A DNA stretch of 64,000 bases from Bradyrhizobium daqingense (GTDB taxonomy: Bacteria > Pseudomonadota > Alphaproteobacteria > Rhizobiales > Xanthobacteraceae): assembly GCF_021044685.1 (NCBI RefSeq), contig NZ_CP088014.1:4450001-4514000 (forward strand), in the 5' to 3' direction. A model generated the notes under the pieces. The model searched no databases. It saw only the letters and a program-made list of their open reading frames with translations, and had not been told where the DNA came from. Numbering within the stretch: position 1 is the stretch's first letter; every line of letters starts with the position of its first letter. Shown one piece after another: positions 8,044-16,064 of the stretch. Position numbers and translations under genes: made by a program.

Positions 8044-8478
8044 ATGTTGCCAGACACGCCGTCGGTCAGTCAGCTCTCGCACGTCATTTCCCAGGCGGCC
8101 GCACCCGCGTTTCTTCTTGGCGCTCTCGCGGCCTTCATTGCGGTGTTGATATCTCGTCTGAACAGGACCATCGACCGGTCAATCTACCTGAACCAAATTC
8201 CCGATGAGGATCAGGTGAGATGCCGGCTCAAGGCGGACCTTCCACGTCTCGTCCGACGCGCCGCGATGATCAATCGCGCGATCTTCTGGTCCATCATGGG
8301 AAGTATCTCGATAGGCGTCATGATCATCGTCGGTTTTGTGAGTGCGTTTTTCCAGATTCAGCACGAGCGAGGCGTCGCCATCCTTTTCATTATTTCCATC
8401 GCCGCCTTCATCGTATCGTTGGTGGATTTCGCGCGTGAGGTCCGTATTGCGCTCAGCGAATTCGATCACCATGGCTGA
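8044..8478 (+). CDS. DUF2721 membrane protein
   Basis: A 144-residue membrane protein with three hydrophobic spans (about 15-38, 78-105 and 110-130) and a basic loop between spans one and two (Leu-Asn-Arg-Thr-Ile-Asp-Arg, Val-Arg-Arg-Ala-Ala-Met-Ile-Asn-Arg-Ala-Ile). This arrangement and size match DUF2721. Function is unknown. It begins 27 bp after the outer-membrane protein and may share its transcript. Confidence 0.78.
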   Translation: MLPDTPSVSQLSHVISQAAAPAFLLGALAAFIAVLISRLNRTIDRSIYLNQIPDEDQVRCRLKADLPRLVRRAAMINRAIFWSIMGSISIGVMIIVGFVSAFFQIQHERGVAILFIISIAAFIVSLVDFAREVRIALSEFDHHG

Positions 8479-8536
8479 GAGACTTGCCTCAGACATATCC
8501 AGCCCAAACTAAGCCTGTGATCCGTTAGTACACACC

Positions 8537-8773
8537 TCAGCCCTCGACGTCATATTGTTTGCTGAGGTGATCGCCGATCTGGACCAGCATCGCGACACAT
8601 TCGGGGTAGCCCGGCCGGTCTGAAGTGGCCTGATCTGCATTGGCTCGAAACTCCCAGGAATTGCCGTCCCGGATGACGGAAATCGTCATTCCATCAGGAC
8701 AGTCAGCATGAACCTTCAACTCCGCCCGCGCCATCGCGATCAGTTCGCTTTCGGATTTGACAGGTTTGCTCAT
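8537..8773 (-). CDS. small hypothetical protein
   Basis: A 78-residue soluble protein, no signal peptide, mixed alpha/beta by eye (helix at residues 6-22, then a strand pair Met-Thr-Ile-Ser-Val-Ile-Arg-Asp-Gly-Asn-Ser-Trp-Glu-Phe-Arg-Ala and a C-terminal helix). The coding strand has good GC3. I do not recognise a family. It runs opposite to its left neighbour. Confidence 0.55.
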   Translation of the reverse strand: MSKPVKSESELIAMARAELKVHADCPDGMTISVIRDGNSWEFRANADQATSDRPGYPECVAMLVQIGDHLSKQYDVEG

Positions 8774-9123
8774 TCACTTCGTCCTTTCGTCCCGGCTGGA
8801 GATCCGCATCTAGAACCAACAAACAGATCATCGCGACGGTATCTGGGGTATATCATCTCGACGAGGCAGTGATAGTGGTAGCCTGGGGGAGGCCATCCCA
8901 CGTGAGTCAGATATATCCGCTTTGGAGCGGAATCGGTAAGGCCTTATGGTCGCATTTCAGGTTGCGGCAGTGCGGCGGGAGGGCCTGCCTTACGCGAATC
9001 TGACAGCGGCAGTGCGCCGGACCGCCAAACGTTTTTTCGCTGGCCGCGGCGCCCCGAATGCTGGAAAACAACGCAGATGCGGCGCGAGCCGCGGAGTGAA
9101 CCGGAACATCCGGCGGGACTAGG
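8774..9123. other. 350-bp intergenic region, no gene seen
   Basis: Separates the reverse-strand small hypothetical from the forward two-component operon, so it should hold two divergent promoters. Frames here are short and have no ribosome site or family match. I see no strong hairpin or repeat. Confidence 0.6.
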
Positions 9124-9798
9124 ATGCGCCTTCTGATCGTCGAGGACAATGCGGAGCTGTCACGGCTCGTGGCCGGCGGGCTGGCGGCGGCCGGCTATGA
9201 GAGCGACATCGTGAGCAGCGCGGCCGAGGCGCGCGAGGCGGTGAACAGCGTCAGCTATGCCGCGATGATCCTCGACCTCGGCCTGCCCGATGCCGACGGC
9301 CTATCGGTGCTGCGCGAATTGCGCCACCAGATGGAGCCGCTGCCGGTGCTGGTGCTCACGGCGCGCGGGGGCCTGCAGGACCGTGTCACCGGCCTGCGCA
9401 GCGGCGCGGACGACTATCTGGCAAAGCCGTTCGCCATGGAGGAACTGGTGGCAAGGCTGGAGGCCATCCTGCGCCGGCCAGGCCAGCTGCTCGGACGCTC
9501 GCTCAGTCTCGCCAACCTCGTCTACGACACCGAGAGCCGCCAGGTCTTCGTCGACGACCAGCCGCGGGTGATGTCTGCACGCGAGACCTCGGTGCTCGAG
9601 ATCCTGTTGCGCCGGCAGGGGCGGGTGGTGCCGAAGAAGAACGTCGAGGACCACATCTTCGGGCTCGAAGGCGAGGTCGCCTCCAATGCGGTCGAGGTCT
9701 ACGTCTCGCGCCTGCGCAAGCAGCTCGCCGAGCACCGCGCCAGAGTGGTGATCCATACCATCCGCGGGGTCGGCTATCTCATGGCCGAGGAAAAATAG
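9124..9798 (+). CDS. OmpR/PhoB-type response regulator (TctD-like)
   Basis: A 224-residue regulator. The receiver domain spans residues 1-115 with the acidic pair Glu7-Asp8, the phospho-acceptor Asp51 (Ile-Leu-Asp-Leu-Gly-Leu-Pro) and Lys101 (Leu-Ala-Lys-Pro-Phe). The winged-helix DNA-binding domain covers about 125-222 (Leu-Ser-Ala-Arg-Glu-like and Val-Ser-Arg-Leu-Arg-Lys-Gln, Ile-Arg-Gly-Val-Gly-Tyr). All phosphorylation residues are present. The sensor kinase starts one base after its stop codon. The pair resembles TctD/TctE, which in other bacteria control carboxylate uptake. Confidence 0.93.
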   Translation: MRLLIVEDNAELSRLVAGGLAAAGYESDIVSSAAEAREAVNSVSYAAMILDLGLPDADGLSVLRELRHQMEPLPVLVLTARGGLQDRVTGLRSGADDYLAKPFAMEELVARLEAILRRPGQLLGRSLSLANLVYDTESRQVFVDDQPRVMSARETSVLEILLRRQGRVVPKKNVEDHIFGLEGEVASNAVEVYVSRLRKQLAEHRARVVIHTIRGVGYLMAEEK

Positions 9799-9799
9799 C

Positions 9800-11146
9800 G
9801 TGGCTGCCAGCGCCCGCGCCGGATCGTTCGCGTTCAAATCGCTGATCTGGCGCATCGTCTTCCTGCACATCCTGGCGGTTGCGATGGTCGCGATCGTCCT
9901 GCCCCTGGTGCTGTTCTGGCTGCTCAATTCCGAGATCGACCAATTGCACCGCGACGGCATGCGCGCCCAGGCCGAGGTGCTGGCGGAGCGTATCGTCGCC
10001 CAGCCGGACGGCTCGCTGACGTTCAACCTGCCCGACAGCCTGCGCGGACTCTATTCGGATGCTTACGGCCGCTATCAATACGACATCCGCGATGACGAAG
10101 GCCGGCTGCTGTTTTCCTCGCACCGAAGGGCCGGCGCCGCCGTGCGTCGGCCGTCCGAGACGATCTCCGGCGCCAGCGTCACCCGGATCATCGACGGCAA
10201 GCCGGTCCGCGTCCAGGTCGCGGAGGATCTCGCGCATCGCGACGTCATCATCGACGATATCGTCTCGAACTTCTTCAGGCGGGTCGGGTGGATCACCATC
10301 CCGATCCTGCTGGTCCTGCTCGCCACCGACATCATCATCTTCCGCCGCGCGATCGCGCCGCTGTGGAAGGCCTCCGAGGAGGCCAGCAATATCGGCCCGG
10401 CGCGCACCCACATCCGCCTGCCGACCAAGCAGATCCCGCGCGAGATCATGCCGCTCGTCACGGCAGTGAACGAAGCGCTCGACCGGCTCGAGGACGGCTT
10501 TCGGGTGCAGCGGCAGTTCACGGCCGACGCCGCGCATCAGCTGCGCACGCCGCTCACGATCCTGCGCACCCGGATCGAGACGCTGGGCGACGGCGCGGCC
10601 CGGCAGGCGCTGCTGGCCGACATCGAAGCCATGAGCCGCATCGTCGCCCAGTTGTTGGAGATCGCCGAGCTCGACACGCTGGTGCTCGATCCCGGCGAGA
10701 CCGCTGACTTGCGCGCCGTCTGTGCCGAGGTGGTCGGTGCGATCGCGCCGCTCGCGATCGCGCAGCACAAGGACATCGCGTTGAAGGGCAGCGACGCGCC
10801 GGTGATGATCCACGGCAATTCGGAGATGCTCCAGCGCGCGATCTTCAACCTCGCCGAAAACGCCATCAAGTTCACGGCGAGGGACACCGCCGTCGAGGTC
10901 GATGTGGGCGGGGACGGATCGGTGCGGGTGCGCGATTGCGGTCCCGGTATCGCCGAGGCCGAGCGCGAGCTGATCTTCCAGCGCTTCTGGCGCCGCGACC
11001 GCCAGCGCAGCGACGGCGCCGGCCTCGGGCTCTCGATCGTGCGCGGCGTCGCCGACGATCACGCGGCGACGGTGGCGGTGGAGAACCTTCCCGGCGGCGG
11101 CGCCGAGTTTACGCTGCGGTTCAGGCTGGCGGAGAAGGGCGCTTGA
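9800..11146 (+). CDS. sensor histidine kinase (TctE-like)
   Basis: A 448-residue membrane kinase starting with GTG. The first membrane span is ~17-41, then a periplasmic sensor of about 120 residues, and a second span ~165-181. The phosphorylated histidine is His246 (Ala-Ala-His-Gln-Leu-Arg-Thr-Pro-Leu). The ATPase domain has the N box (Asn-Leu-Ala-Glu-Asn-Ala-Ile-Lys) and G boxes (Asp-Cys-Gly-Pro-Gly-Ile, Gly-Ala-Gly-Leu-Gly-Leu). It is coupled to the response regulator. It converges with a TRAP transporter permease pair; TctE-type kinases often sense organic acids, so control of that transporter is possible but unproven. Confidence 0.93.
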   Translation: MAASARAGSFAFKSLIWRIVFLHILAVAMVAIVLPLVLFWLLNSEIDQLHRDGMRAQAEVLAERIVAQPDGSLTFNLPDSLRGLYSDAYGRYQYDIRDDEGRLLFSSHRRAGAAVRRPSETISGASVTRIIDGKPVRVQVAEDLAHRDVIIDDIVSNFFRRVGWITIPILLVLLATDIIIFRRAIAPLWKASEEASNIGPARTHIRLPTKQIPREIMPLVTAVNEALDRLEDGFRVQRQFTADAAHQLRTPLTILRTRIETLGDGAARQALLADIEAMSRIVAQLLEIAELDTLVLDPGETADLRAVCAEVVGAIAPLAIAQHKDIALKGSDAPVMIHGNSEMLQRAIFNLAENAIKFTARDTAVEVDVGGDGSVRVRDCGPGIAEAERELIFQRFWRRDRQRSDGAGLGLSIVRGVADDHAATVAVENLPGGGAEFTLRFRLAEKGA

Positions 11147-11198
11147 TGACCCGATCTGGGTACGGCTATCGCATTGGAAGTGATTTCGCCTGTCGCCA

Positions 11199-11324
11199 TC
11201 CTTCGAGACGCCCGCCGTGGGCGGGCCCTCAGGATGAGGACCGCGTGCGCGGCTGCAAATTCAACGCGCACCCACGCTGCTTAGCCTCATCCTGAGGAGA
11301 CCGCGAAGCGGTCGTCTCGAAGGA
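11199..11324. repeat. palindromic intergenic repeat, two inverted 40-bp units
   Basis: A ~40-bp unit at 11199-11239 (beginning TCCTTCGAGACG, ending CTCAGGATGAGG) is repeated in inverse orientation at 11285-11324. Each unit also has a small GC hairpin at its centre. The pair lies between convergent genes (kinase and dctM), where it can act as a two-way terminator or mRNA stabiliser. Such elements recur in Bradyrhizobium genomes. Confidence 0.75.
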
Positions 11325-11385
11325 CGAGGCGGGCGCTCAGGTCGCGCCAAAATGCCATTGCATCCGGCCTGCGCTCGTCTCCCTG

Positions 11386-12987
11386 CTATTTCTGCGGTGG
11401 CCCCAAATCCAACGGCGGCAGCTCGATCTGCGGCACCTCGATCTTGACCTTGTCGAGATCGACATTGAGCGGCTTGTCGAGCAGGCCCGTGACAAAGACC
11501 GGGAAGATGATCACGAGCAACACCATGATGAGTTGCAGGCCGATCCAGGGCACCGCGCCCCAATAGATGTCGGAGCTCTTCACTTCCCTCGGCGCAACGC
11601 CGCGCAGATAGAACAGCGCGAAGCCGAACGGCGGATGCAGGAACGAGGTCTGCATGTTGACGCAGAGCATCACGCCGAACCAGATCAGGGCGGCGTCAGC
11701 GCCCACCACGGGAGTGAGGAGCTTCTGCGCGATCGGCGCGATCATCGGCAGGATGATGAAGGCGATCTCGAAGAAGTCGAGGAAGAAGGCCAGGAAGAAG
11801 ATGAAGAGATTGATGAAGATGAGGAAGCCCCAGACGCCGCCGGGCAGCGAGGTCAGCAGATGTTCGAGCCAGACGCCGCCGTTGACGCCGAGGAACACGA
11901 CGGAGAAGCAGGTCGATCCGATCAGGATGAAGGTGACCATGCAGGTGAGACGCATTGTGGACTGGTAGCCCTGCGTGATCAGGTCGCGCAGGTCCGGGAT
12001 GCGCGCGGCCCGAATGCAGATCCACGCGATCGCCAGATAGGTCACCGCGAAGGCGATCTTGAAGATCAAATTCTCGCTGAACAGGATCGCCACGATGGTG
12101 CCGATGCCGGCCGCGATCACGCCGAGGATCAAGATCTTGTTGTCGGTCGAGGAGAAGTCCTTGTGGTGGATCGCGGCGAGCACGATGGCGCCGACGGCGC
12201 CCATCGCGCCGGCCTCGGTCGGCGTGGCCAGGCCCATCATCATGGTGCCGAGCACGACGAAGATCAGCACGGCCGAGGGGATGATGCCCATCAGGCATTT
12301 CTTCCACAGCGCCCAGCCGGTCAGCGTCCGCGCCTCCAGCGGCACCGGCGGCACATGGTCCGGCTTGATCAGGCCGAGGACGAAGGTGTAGCCGGCGAAC
12401 AGGATGATCTGGAACACCGAGGGGCCCCAGGCGCCGAGATACATGTCGCCGACCGACTTGCCGAGCTGGTCGGCAAGCACGATCAGCACAAGCGAGGGCG
12501 GCACCAGCTGCGTGATCGTGCCGGAAGCAGCGAGCACGCCGGTGATGTAGCGCATGTTGTAGCCGTAGCGGATCATCACCGGCATCGAGATCAGCGCCAT
12601 GGCGATCACCTGCGCCGCCACCGTGCCGGTGATGGCGCCGAGGATGAATCCGACGATGATGACGGAATAGCCGAGGCCGCCGCGGACCGGGCCGAACAGC
12701 TGACCCATCGAGTCCAGCATGTCCTCGGCGAGGCCGCATCTCTCCAATATGGCGCCCATGAAGGTGAAGAACGGGATCGCGAGCAGCAGCTCGTTGGAGA
12801 GAACGCTGCCAAAGATGCGGCCGGGGATCGCCTGAAGGAAGTTGAGATCGAAGAAACCGAGATGGATGGCGAGGAAGCCGAAGGAGAGGCCGACGGCCGC
12901 CAGCGTGAACGCCACGGGGAAGCCGATCAGCATCGCCAGAACCAGGCCGCCGAACATCAACGGCGGCATCATCTCCAGCGTAATCAT
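11386..12987 (-). CDS. dctM: TRAP transporter large permease (DctM)
   Basis: A 533-residue, very hydrophobic protein. It has the DctM signature early on (Gly-Phe-Pro-Val-Ala-Phe-Thr-Leu, Ile-Pro-Phe-Phe-Thr-Phe-Met-Gly-Ala-Ile-Leu-Glu-Arg) and the conserved end Phe-Leu-His-Pro-Pro-Phe-Gly-Phe-Ala-Leu-Phe-Tyr. It is about 100 residues longer than standard DctM; the extra part lies around residues 260-345 and adds two likely membrane spans, as in a known long subgroup. TRAP permeases drive uptake of carboxylates with a sodium gradient. It overlaps the small permease gene by 4 bp. No periplasmic binding protein gene is adjacent. Confidence 0.92.
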   Translation of the reverse strand: MITLEMMPPLMFGGLVLAMLIGFPVAFTLAAVGLSFGFLAIHLGFFDLNFLQAIPGRIFGSVLSNELLLAIPFFTFMGAILERCGLAEDMLDSMGQLFGPVRGGLGYSVIIVGFILGAITGTVAAQVIAMALISMPVMIRYGYNMRYITGVLAASGTITQLVPPSLVLIVLADQLGKSVGDMYLGAWGPSVFQIILFAGYTFVLGLIKPDHVPPVPLEARTLTGWALWKKCLMGIIPSAVLIFVVLGTMMMGLATPTEAGAMGAVGAIVLAAIHHKDFSSTDNKILILGVIAAGIGTIVAILFSENLIFKIAFAVTYLAIAWICIRAARIPDLRDLITQGYQSTMRLTCMVTFILIGSTCFSVVFLGVNGGVWLEHLLTSLPGGVWGFLIFINLFIFFLAFFLDFFEIAFIILPMIAPIAQKLLTPVVGADAALIWFGVMLCVNMQTSFLHPPFGFALFYLRGVAPREVKSSDIYWGAVPWIGLQLIMVLLVIIFPVFVTGLLDKPLNVDLDKVKIEVPQIELPPLDLGPPQK

Positions 12988-13523
12988 TGGGTCGGCCTCT
13001 CGTACTTGGCGTCGATCTTCACATAGCCCTGGAGAGCCGCGATACGCTTGATGACTTCGGAAACACCCTGAACAGCCAGCATCACGAAGCCGGCGGGGAT
13101 CACGAACTTGATCGGCCAGCGGATCAGGCCGCCGGCATTGGCCGACATCTCACCGACGCTGTAGGCCTGCATGAAGAACGGCCAGGACAGGTAGGCGAGC
13201 AGGAGGCAGGAGGGAATCAGGAAGAACAGCGTGCCGATCATGTCGAGCCAGAGCTGACCTCGTTCGGACAGGGTCAGGTAGAAGATCTCGACCCGGACAT
13301 GCTCATTGCGCTTGAACGTGTAGGCGGCGCCGAACATCACGAGAATGGCGAACATGTACCATTGCAGCTCCAGCCAGCCGTTCGAGGAGTCGTTGAAGGC
13401 GTAGCGGATCATGGCGTTGACGGCACTGACGAGGCACGCCAGCAGCACGAGCACGTTACAGACGTACCCGATCTTCTCGTTGAGTGTGTCGATGGCGTTG
13501 CTCAGCGCCAGCAATGGACGCAT
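12984..13523 (-). CDS. dctQ: TRAP transporter small permease (DctQ)
   Basis: A 179-residue protein with four membrane spans and the DctQ pattern (Leu-Ile-Glu/Gln-Trp-Tyr-Met-Phe near Trp-Leu-Glu-Leu-Gln-Trp-Tyr, and Lys-Arg-Asn-Glu-His-Val-Arg-Val-Glu). It forms the membrane complex with DctM. Its stop codon overlaps the dctM start (ATGA), so translation is coupled. Upstream 290 bp hold no gene and include the 15-bp palindrome at 13770-13784. Confidence 0.9.
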   Translation of the reverse strand: MRPLLALSNAIDTLNEKIGYVCNVLVLLACLVSAVNAMIRYAFNDSSNGWLELQWYMFAILVMFGAAYTFKRNEHVRVEIFYLTLSERGQLWLDMIGTLFFLIPSCLLLAYLSWPFFMQAYSVGEMSANAGGLIRWPIKFVIPAGFVMLAVQGVSEVIKRIAALQGYVKIDAKYERPTQ

Positions 13524-13769
13524 CTTACTTTGTCTCCGTCGCGGCCTTACACTTCATGGCGGGATTCAGCACACATCGCTCGGCTCGCGTGCGAGATGCA
13601 CACGACGCACGGATCGGATTCCGAAAGCGTTGCAGCGTCAGTCCTCCCCTCGCGCCTTGCCGTCTTGACCGCGACCGCCAACGGGCGGGCCGGCTTATGT
13701 TGCCGGGCAAGCAAAGGCGGTCGCACCAAACCAGCGGCTTGGCGTGCCGTCAATCGGAAAATGGACAAA

Positions 13770-13784
13770 TTGACGCGCCGTCAA
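13770..13784. promoter_or_regulatory. 15-bp palindrome TTGACG-CGC-CGTCAA
   Basis: Perfect 6-bp arms around a 3-base spacer, in the gap between moaA's 3' end and dctQ's 5' end, about 246 bp before the dctQ start. It could be an operator for the TRAP genes; its distance makes that tentative. Confidence 0.35.
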
Positions 13785-13815
13785 AAGCTTAGGTTAGCGA
13801 GGCGCGGTTCGACCC

Positions 13816-14868
13816 TCAGCCGCCGGTGACACTCATGTGCCTGGAGACGCTCGGACGGTCGTGGCGGCGGTCGATGATGAAATCATGGCCCTTGGGTTTC
13901 AGCCCGATGGCACGGTCGATCGCATCCGCAAGCAGCATATCCTCGCTCGATGCACGCAGAGGTTTGCGCAAATCGGAGGCATCCTCGTGACCGAGGCAGG
14001 TGTGCAGCGTTCCGGTGCAGGTGATGCGCACCCGGTTGCAGGATTCACAGAAATTATGAGTCATCGGCGTGATGAAGCCGAGCTTGCCGCCGGTCTCCGC
14101 GACGCTGACATAGCGCGCCGGTCCGCCCGTGGTCTCGGCGAGGTCCGTCAGCGTGAATTGCTGGGCGAGGCGCGCCCGCACCAGCGACAGCGGCAGATAT
14201 TGGTCGATCCGGCCCGATCCGATCTCGCCCATCGGCATGACCTCGATCAGCGTCAGGCCCATGCCCTTGCCGTGGGCCCAGCGCATCAATTCGGGGAGCT
14301 CGTCCTCGTTGAGGTTCTTCAGTGCCACCGCGTTGATCTTGACGCCGAGGCCGGCCGCGCGCGCCGCCTCGATCCCTTCCAGCACCTTGTCGATCTCGCC
14401 CCAGCGGGTGATCTCGCGAAACTTCTTCGGGTCGAGCGTGTCGAGCGAGACGTTGATGCGGCGGACGCCGCAATCGGCGAGCTCCCGCGCATGTTTTGCA
14501 AGCTGGGTGCCGTTGGTGGTCAGCGTCAGCTCGTTCAAGGCGCCGCTCGACAGATGCCGCGACAGCGAGCGCACCAGCGACATCACGTTGCGACGGACCA
14601 GGGGCTCGCCGCCGGTGAGCCGCAGCTTCTTCACGCCCTTGGCGATGAAGGCCGAGCAGAGCCGGTCCAGTTCCTCCAGCGTCAGCAGGTCCGCCTTGGG
14701 GAGGAACGTCATGTCTTCCGACATGCAGTAGAAACAGCGCAGGTCGCAGCGGTCGGTGACGGATACGCGCAGATAGCTGATGGTTCGCCCGAACGGATCG
14801 GTCATGGCGCTCGATAGCGCCGCGCGTGGGCTCGCTGTGGCCAAGGAGCTCGCGGAAGGTCCGTTCAT
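13816..14868 (-). CDS. moaA: GTP 3',8-cyclase MoaA (molybdenum cofactor)
   Basis: A 350-residue radical SAM enzyme that makes the first intermediate of molybdenum cofactor synthesis from GTP. The N-terminal cluster motif is Cys-Asp-Leu-Arg-Cys-Phe-Tyr-Cys (~residues 38-45). The second cluster is near residue 265 (Cys-Glu-Ser-Cys, then Cys 13 residues on), and the protein ends in the characteristic Gly-Gly tail needed for activity. The start may instead be the Met at residue 22 (14805), as the first 21 residues are low-complexity. It stands alone with 327 bp of open upstream DNA. Confidence 0.96.
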   Translation of the reverse strand: MNGPSASSLATASPRAALSSAMTDPFGRTISYLRVSVTDRCDLRCFYCMSEDMTFLPKADLLTLEELDRLCSAFIAKGVKKLRLTGGEPLVRRNVMSLVRSLSRHLSSGALNELTLTTNGTQLAKHARELADCGVRRINVSLDTLDPKKFREITRWGEIDKVLEGIEAARAAGLGVKINAVALKNLNEDELPELMRWAHGKGMGLTLIEVMPMGEIGSGRIDQYLPLSLVRARLAQQFTLTDLAETTGGPARYVSVAETGGKLGFITPMTHNFCESCNRVRITCTGTLHTCLGHEDASDLRKPLRASSEDMLLADAIDRAIGLKPKGHDFIIDRRHDRPSVSRHMSVTGG

Positions 14869-15195
14869 GCCAAATGCCTTGTCACTAAGGGCGGCGCGCG
14901 CACTGCTGGTTCAGCAGCGCTCTGGAAGCAATCTAAGCATCGGACGCGGCTAGGACAATCGGGTGGTATACTTAGTTCATCGCTTGCCAGCGTTCGGATC
15001 GGGAAAAGGCGAGGCCGCGGTCGGAGCAGCCTCCGTCGGCGCTGCGGCGACCGCAATCGCGATGACACGACGCATGACCACCGCCCTTATGCTGCGACGA
15101 ACCGCCACGCCCCGCGCGCCTTTCGGGGTGTCGCGAGGAGCAGGCAGCCGATAGCAGATGGCTAACTCAAGGTTCCGTAGAAATTCCTTGCGTAA
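14869..15195. other. 327-bp intergenic region, no gene seen
   Basis: Between gph and moaA, both on the reverse strand, so it should hold the moaA promoter. Short open frames here have Arg-rich, composition-driven translations. I looked for a molybdenum-cofactor riboswitch-like set of stems and could not make one out. Confidence 0.5.
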
Positions 15196-15888
15196 TCAAT
15201 GGGTTGTTGGAACCTGGAGAGTCATCAGGCTATGCGCCGCCGCCGGCAGGTCGCGCATGTGGTGGATCAGCCGGTCAGGCTTCAGCTCGGCGATCGGCAC
15301 ATCCGTGTAGCCGAAGCTGACCCCGATCACGGGCACCCCGGCGCGCCGGGCGACGCCGACATCGGTTCCGGCATCGCCAACCATGATGCTGGCTTTGACC
15401 TCTCCGCCGGCGCGCGCCACGGTCTCGCGAAAGATGGTGGGATCGGGCTTCTGGACGCCAAAAGTGTCCGCGCCGCAGATCGCCGCGAAGCGGCGGCTGA
15501 GGCCGAGCTGGTCCAGCAGTCGCTTGGACAGCCATTCCAGCTTGTTGGTGCAGACCGCAAGGCGATGGCCCTGGGCGGCGAACTGGTCGAGCGCAGTCTC
15601 GAGCCCCTCGAAGGGGCGGGATTCGACCGCGATGTGGTCGGCATAATAGGCGATGAAATCCGCCGTCATCCGGTCCATGTCGGCGGGGGTCACCGAGCGG
15701 CCCTCAGCCTCCAATCCCCGCTCGATCAGCTTGCGGGCGCCGGCGCCGATCATGTTGCGGGCCGAGGCCATTGGCACGGGCGGCAGCCCTTCGCGGTCGA
15801 GCACATAGTTGAGCGCGGTGATCAGGTCGGGAGCCGTATCCACGAGCGTGCCGTCGAGATCGAAGACGAGGGTGTAGGGGGAGGTCAT
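15196..15888 (-). CDS. gph: phosphoglycolate phosphatase (HAD family)
   Basis: A 230-residue HAD phosphatase. Motif I is Phe-Asp-Leu-Asp-Gly-Thr-Leu-Val-Asp-Thr (Asp10 and Asp12), motif II is the Thr in Val-Cys-Thr-Asn-Lys, and motif IV is Gly-Asp-Ala-Gly-Thr-Asp-Val-Gly. It removes phosphate from 2-phosphoglycolate, formed by DNA repair and by Rubisco oxygenation. A GTG start at 15945 would add 19 Arg-rich residues; the ATG gives the usual family start. It is divergent from rpiA, a common pairing in this genus. Confidence 0.88.
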   Translation of the reverse strand: MTSPYTLVFDLDGTLVDTAPDLITALNYVLDREGLPPVPMASARNMIGAGARKLIERGLEAEGRSVTPADMDRMTADFIAYYADHIAVESRPFEGLETALDQFAAQGHRLAVCTNKLEWLSKRLLDQLGLSRRFAAICGADTFGVQKPDPTIFRETVARAGGEVKASIMVGDAGTDVGVARRAGVPVIGVSFGYTDVPIAELKPDRLIHHMRDLPAAAHSLMTLQVPTTH

Positions 15889-16064
15889 GATCCAAGCGCT
15901 ATCGGGCCGGCCGGACCGGCGCAAGGGCCGGCGCCATAAGTTCACCTTATAAGATCGGCCCCAAGGCCTGTTCCCGCGAGAAAAACGAGGCTACATAGGC
16001 CGCCGCAAGGGGCTATATCGGCGGCACTCTCGATCCAGAGGCAGAGGCGGGCGCAGATTTGAAC

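Noticed and set aside
9779..11062. 427-codon frame opposite the sensor kinase
   Set aside because: Antisense to a complete kinase; no family features.
11533..13026. Long open frame opposite dctM/dctQ
   Set aside because: Translation is rich in Asp, Glu, His and Arg, the usual antisense shadow of a GC-rich membrane gene; no ribosome site or domain.
14963..15154. 63-codon frame upstream of moaA
   Set aside because: Ala/Arg-rich random-like translation without a ribosome site.
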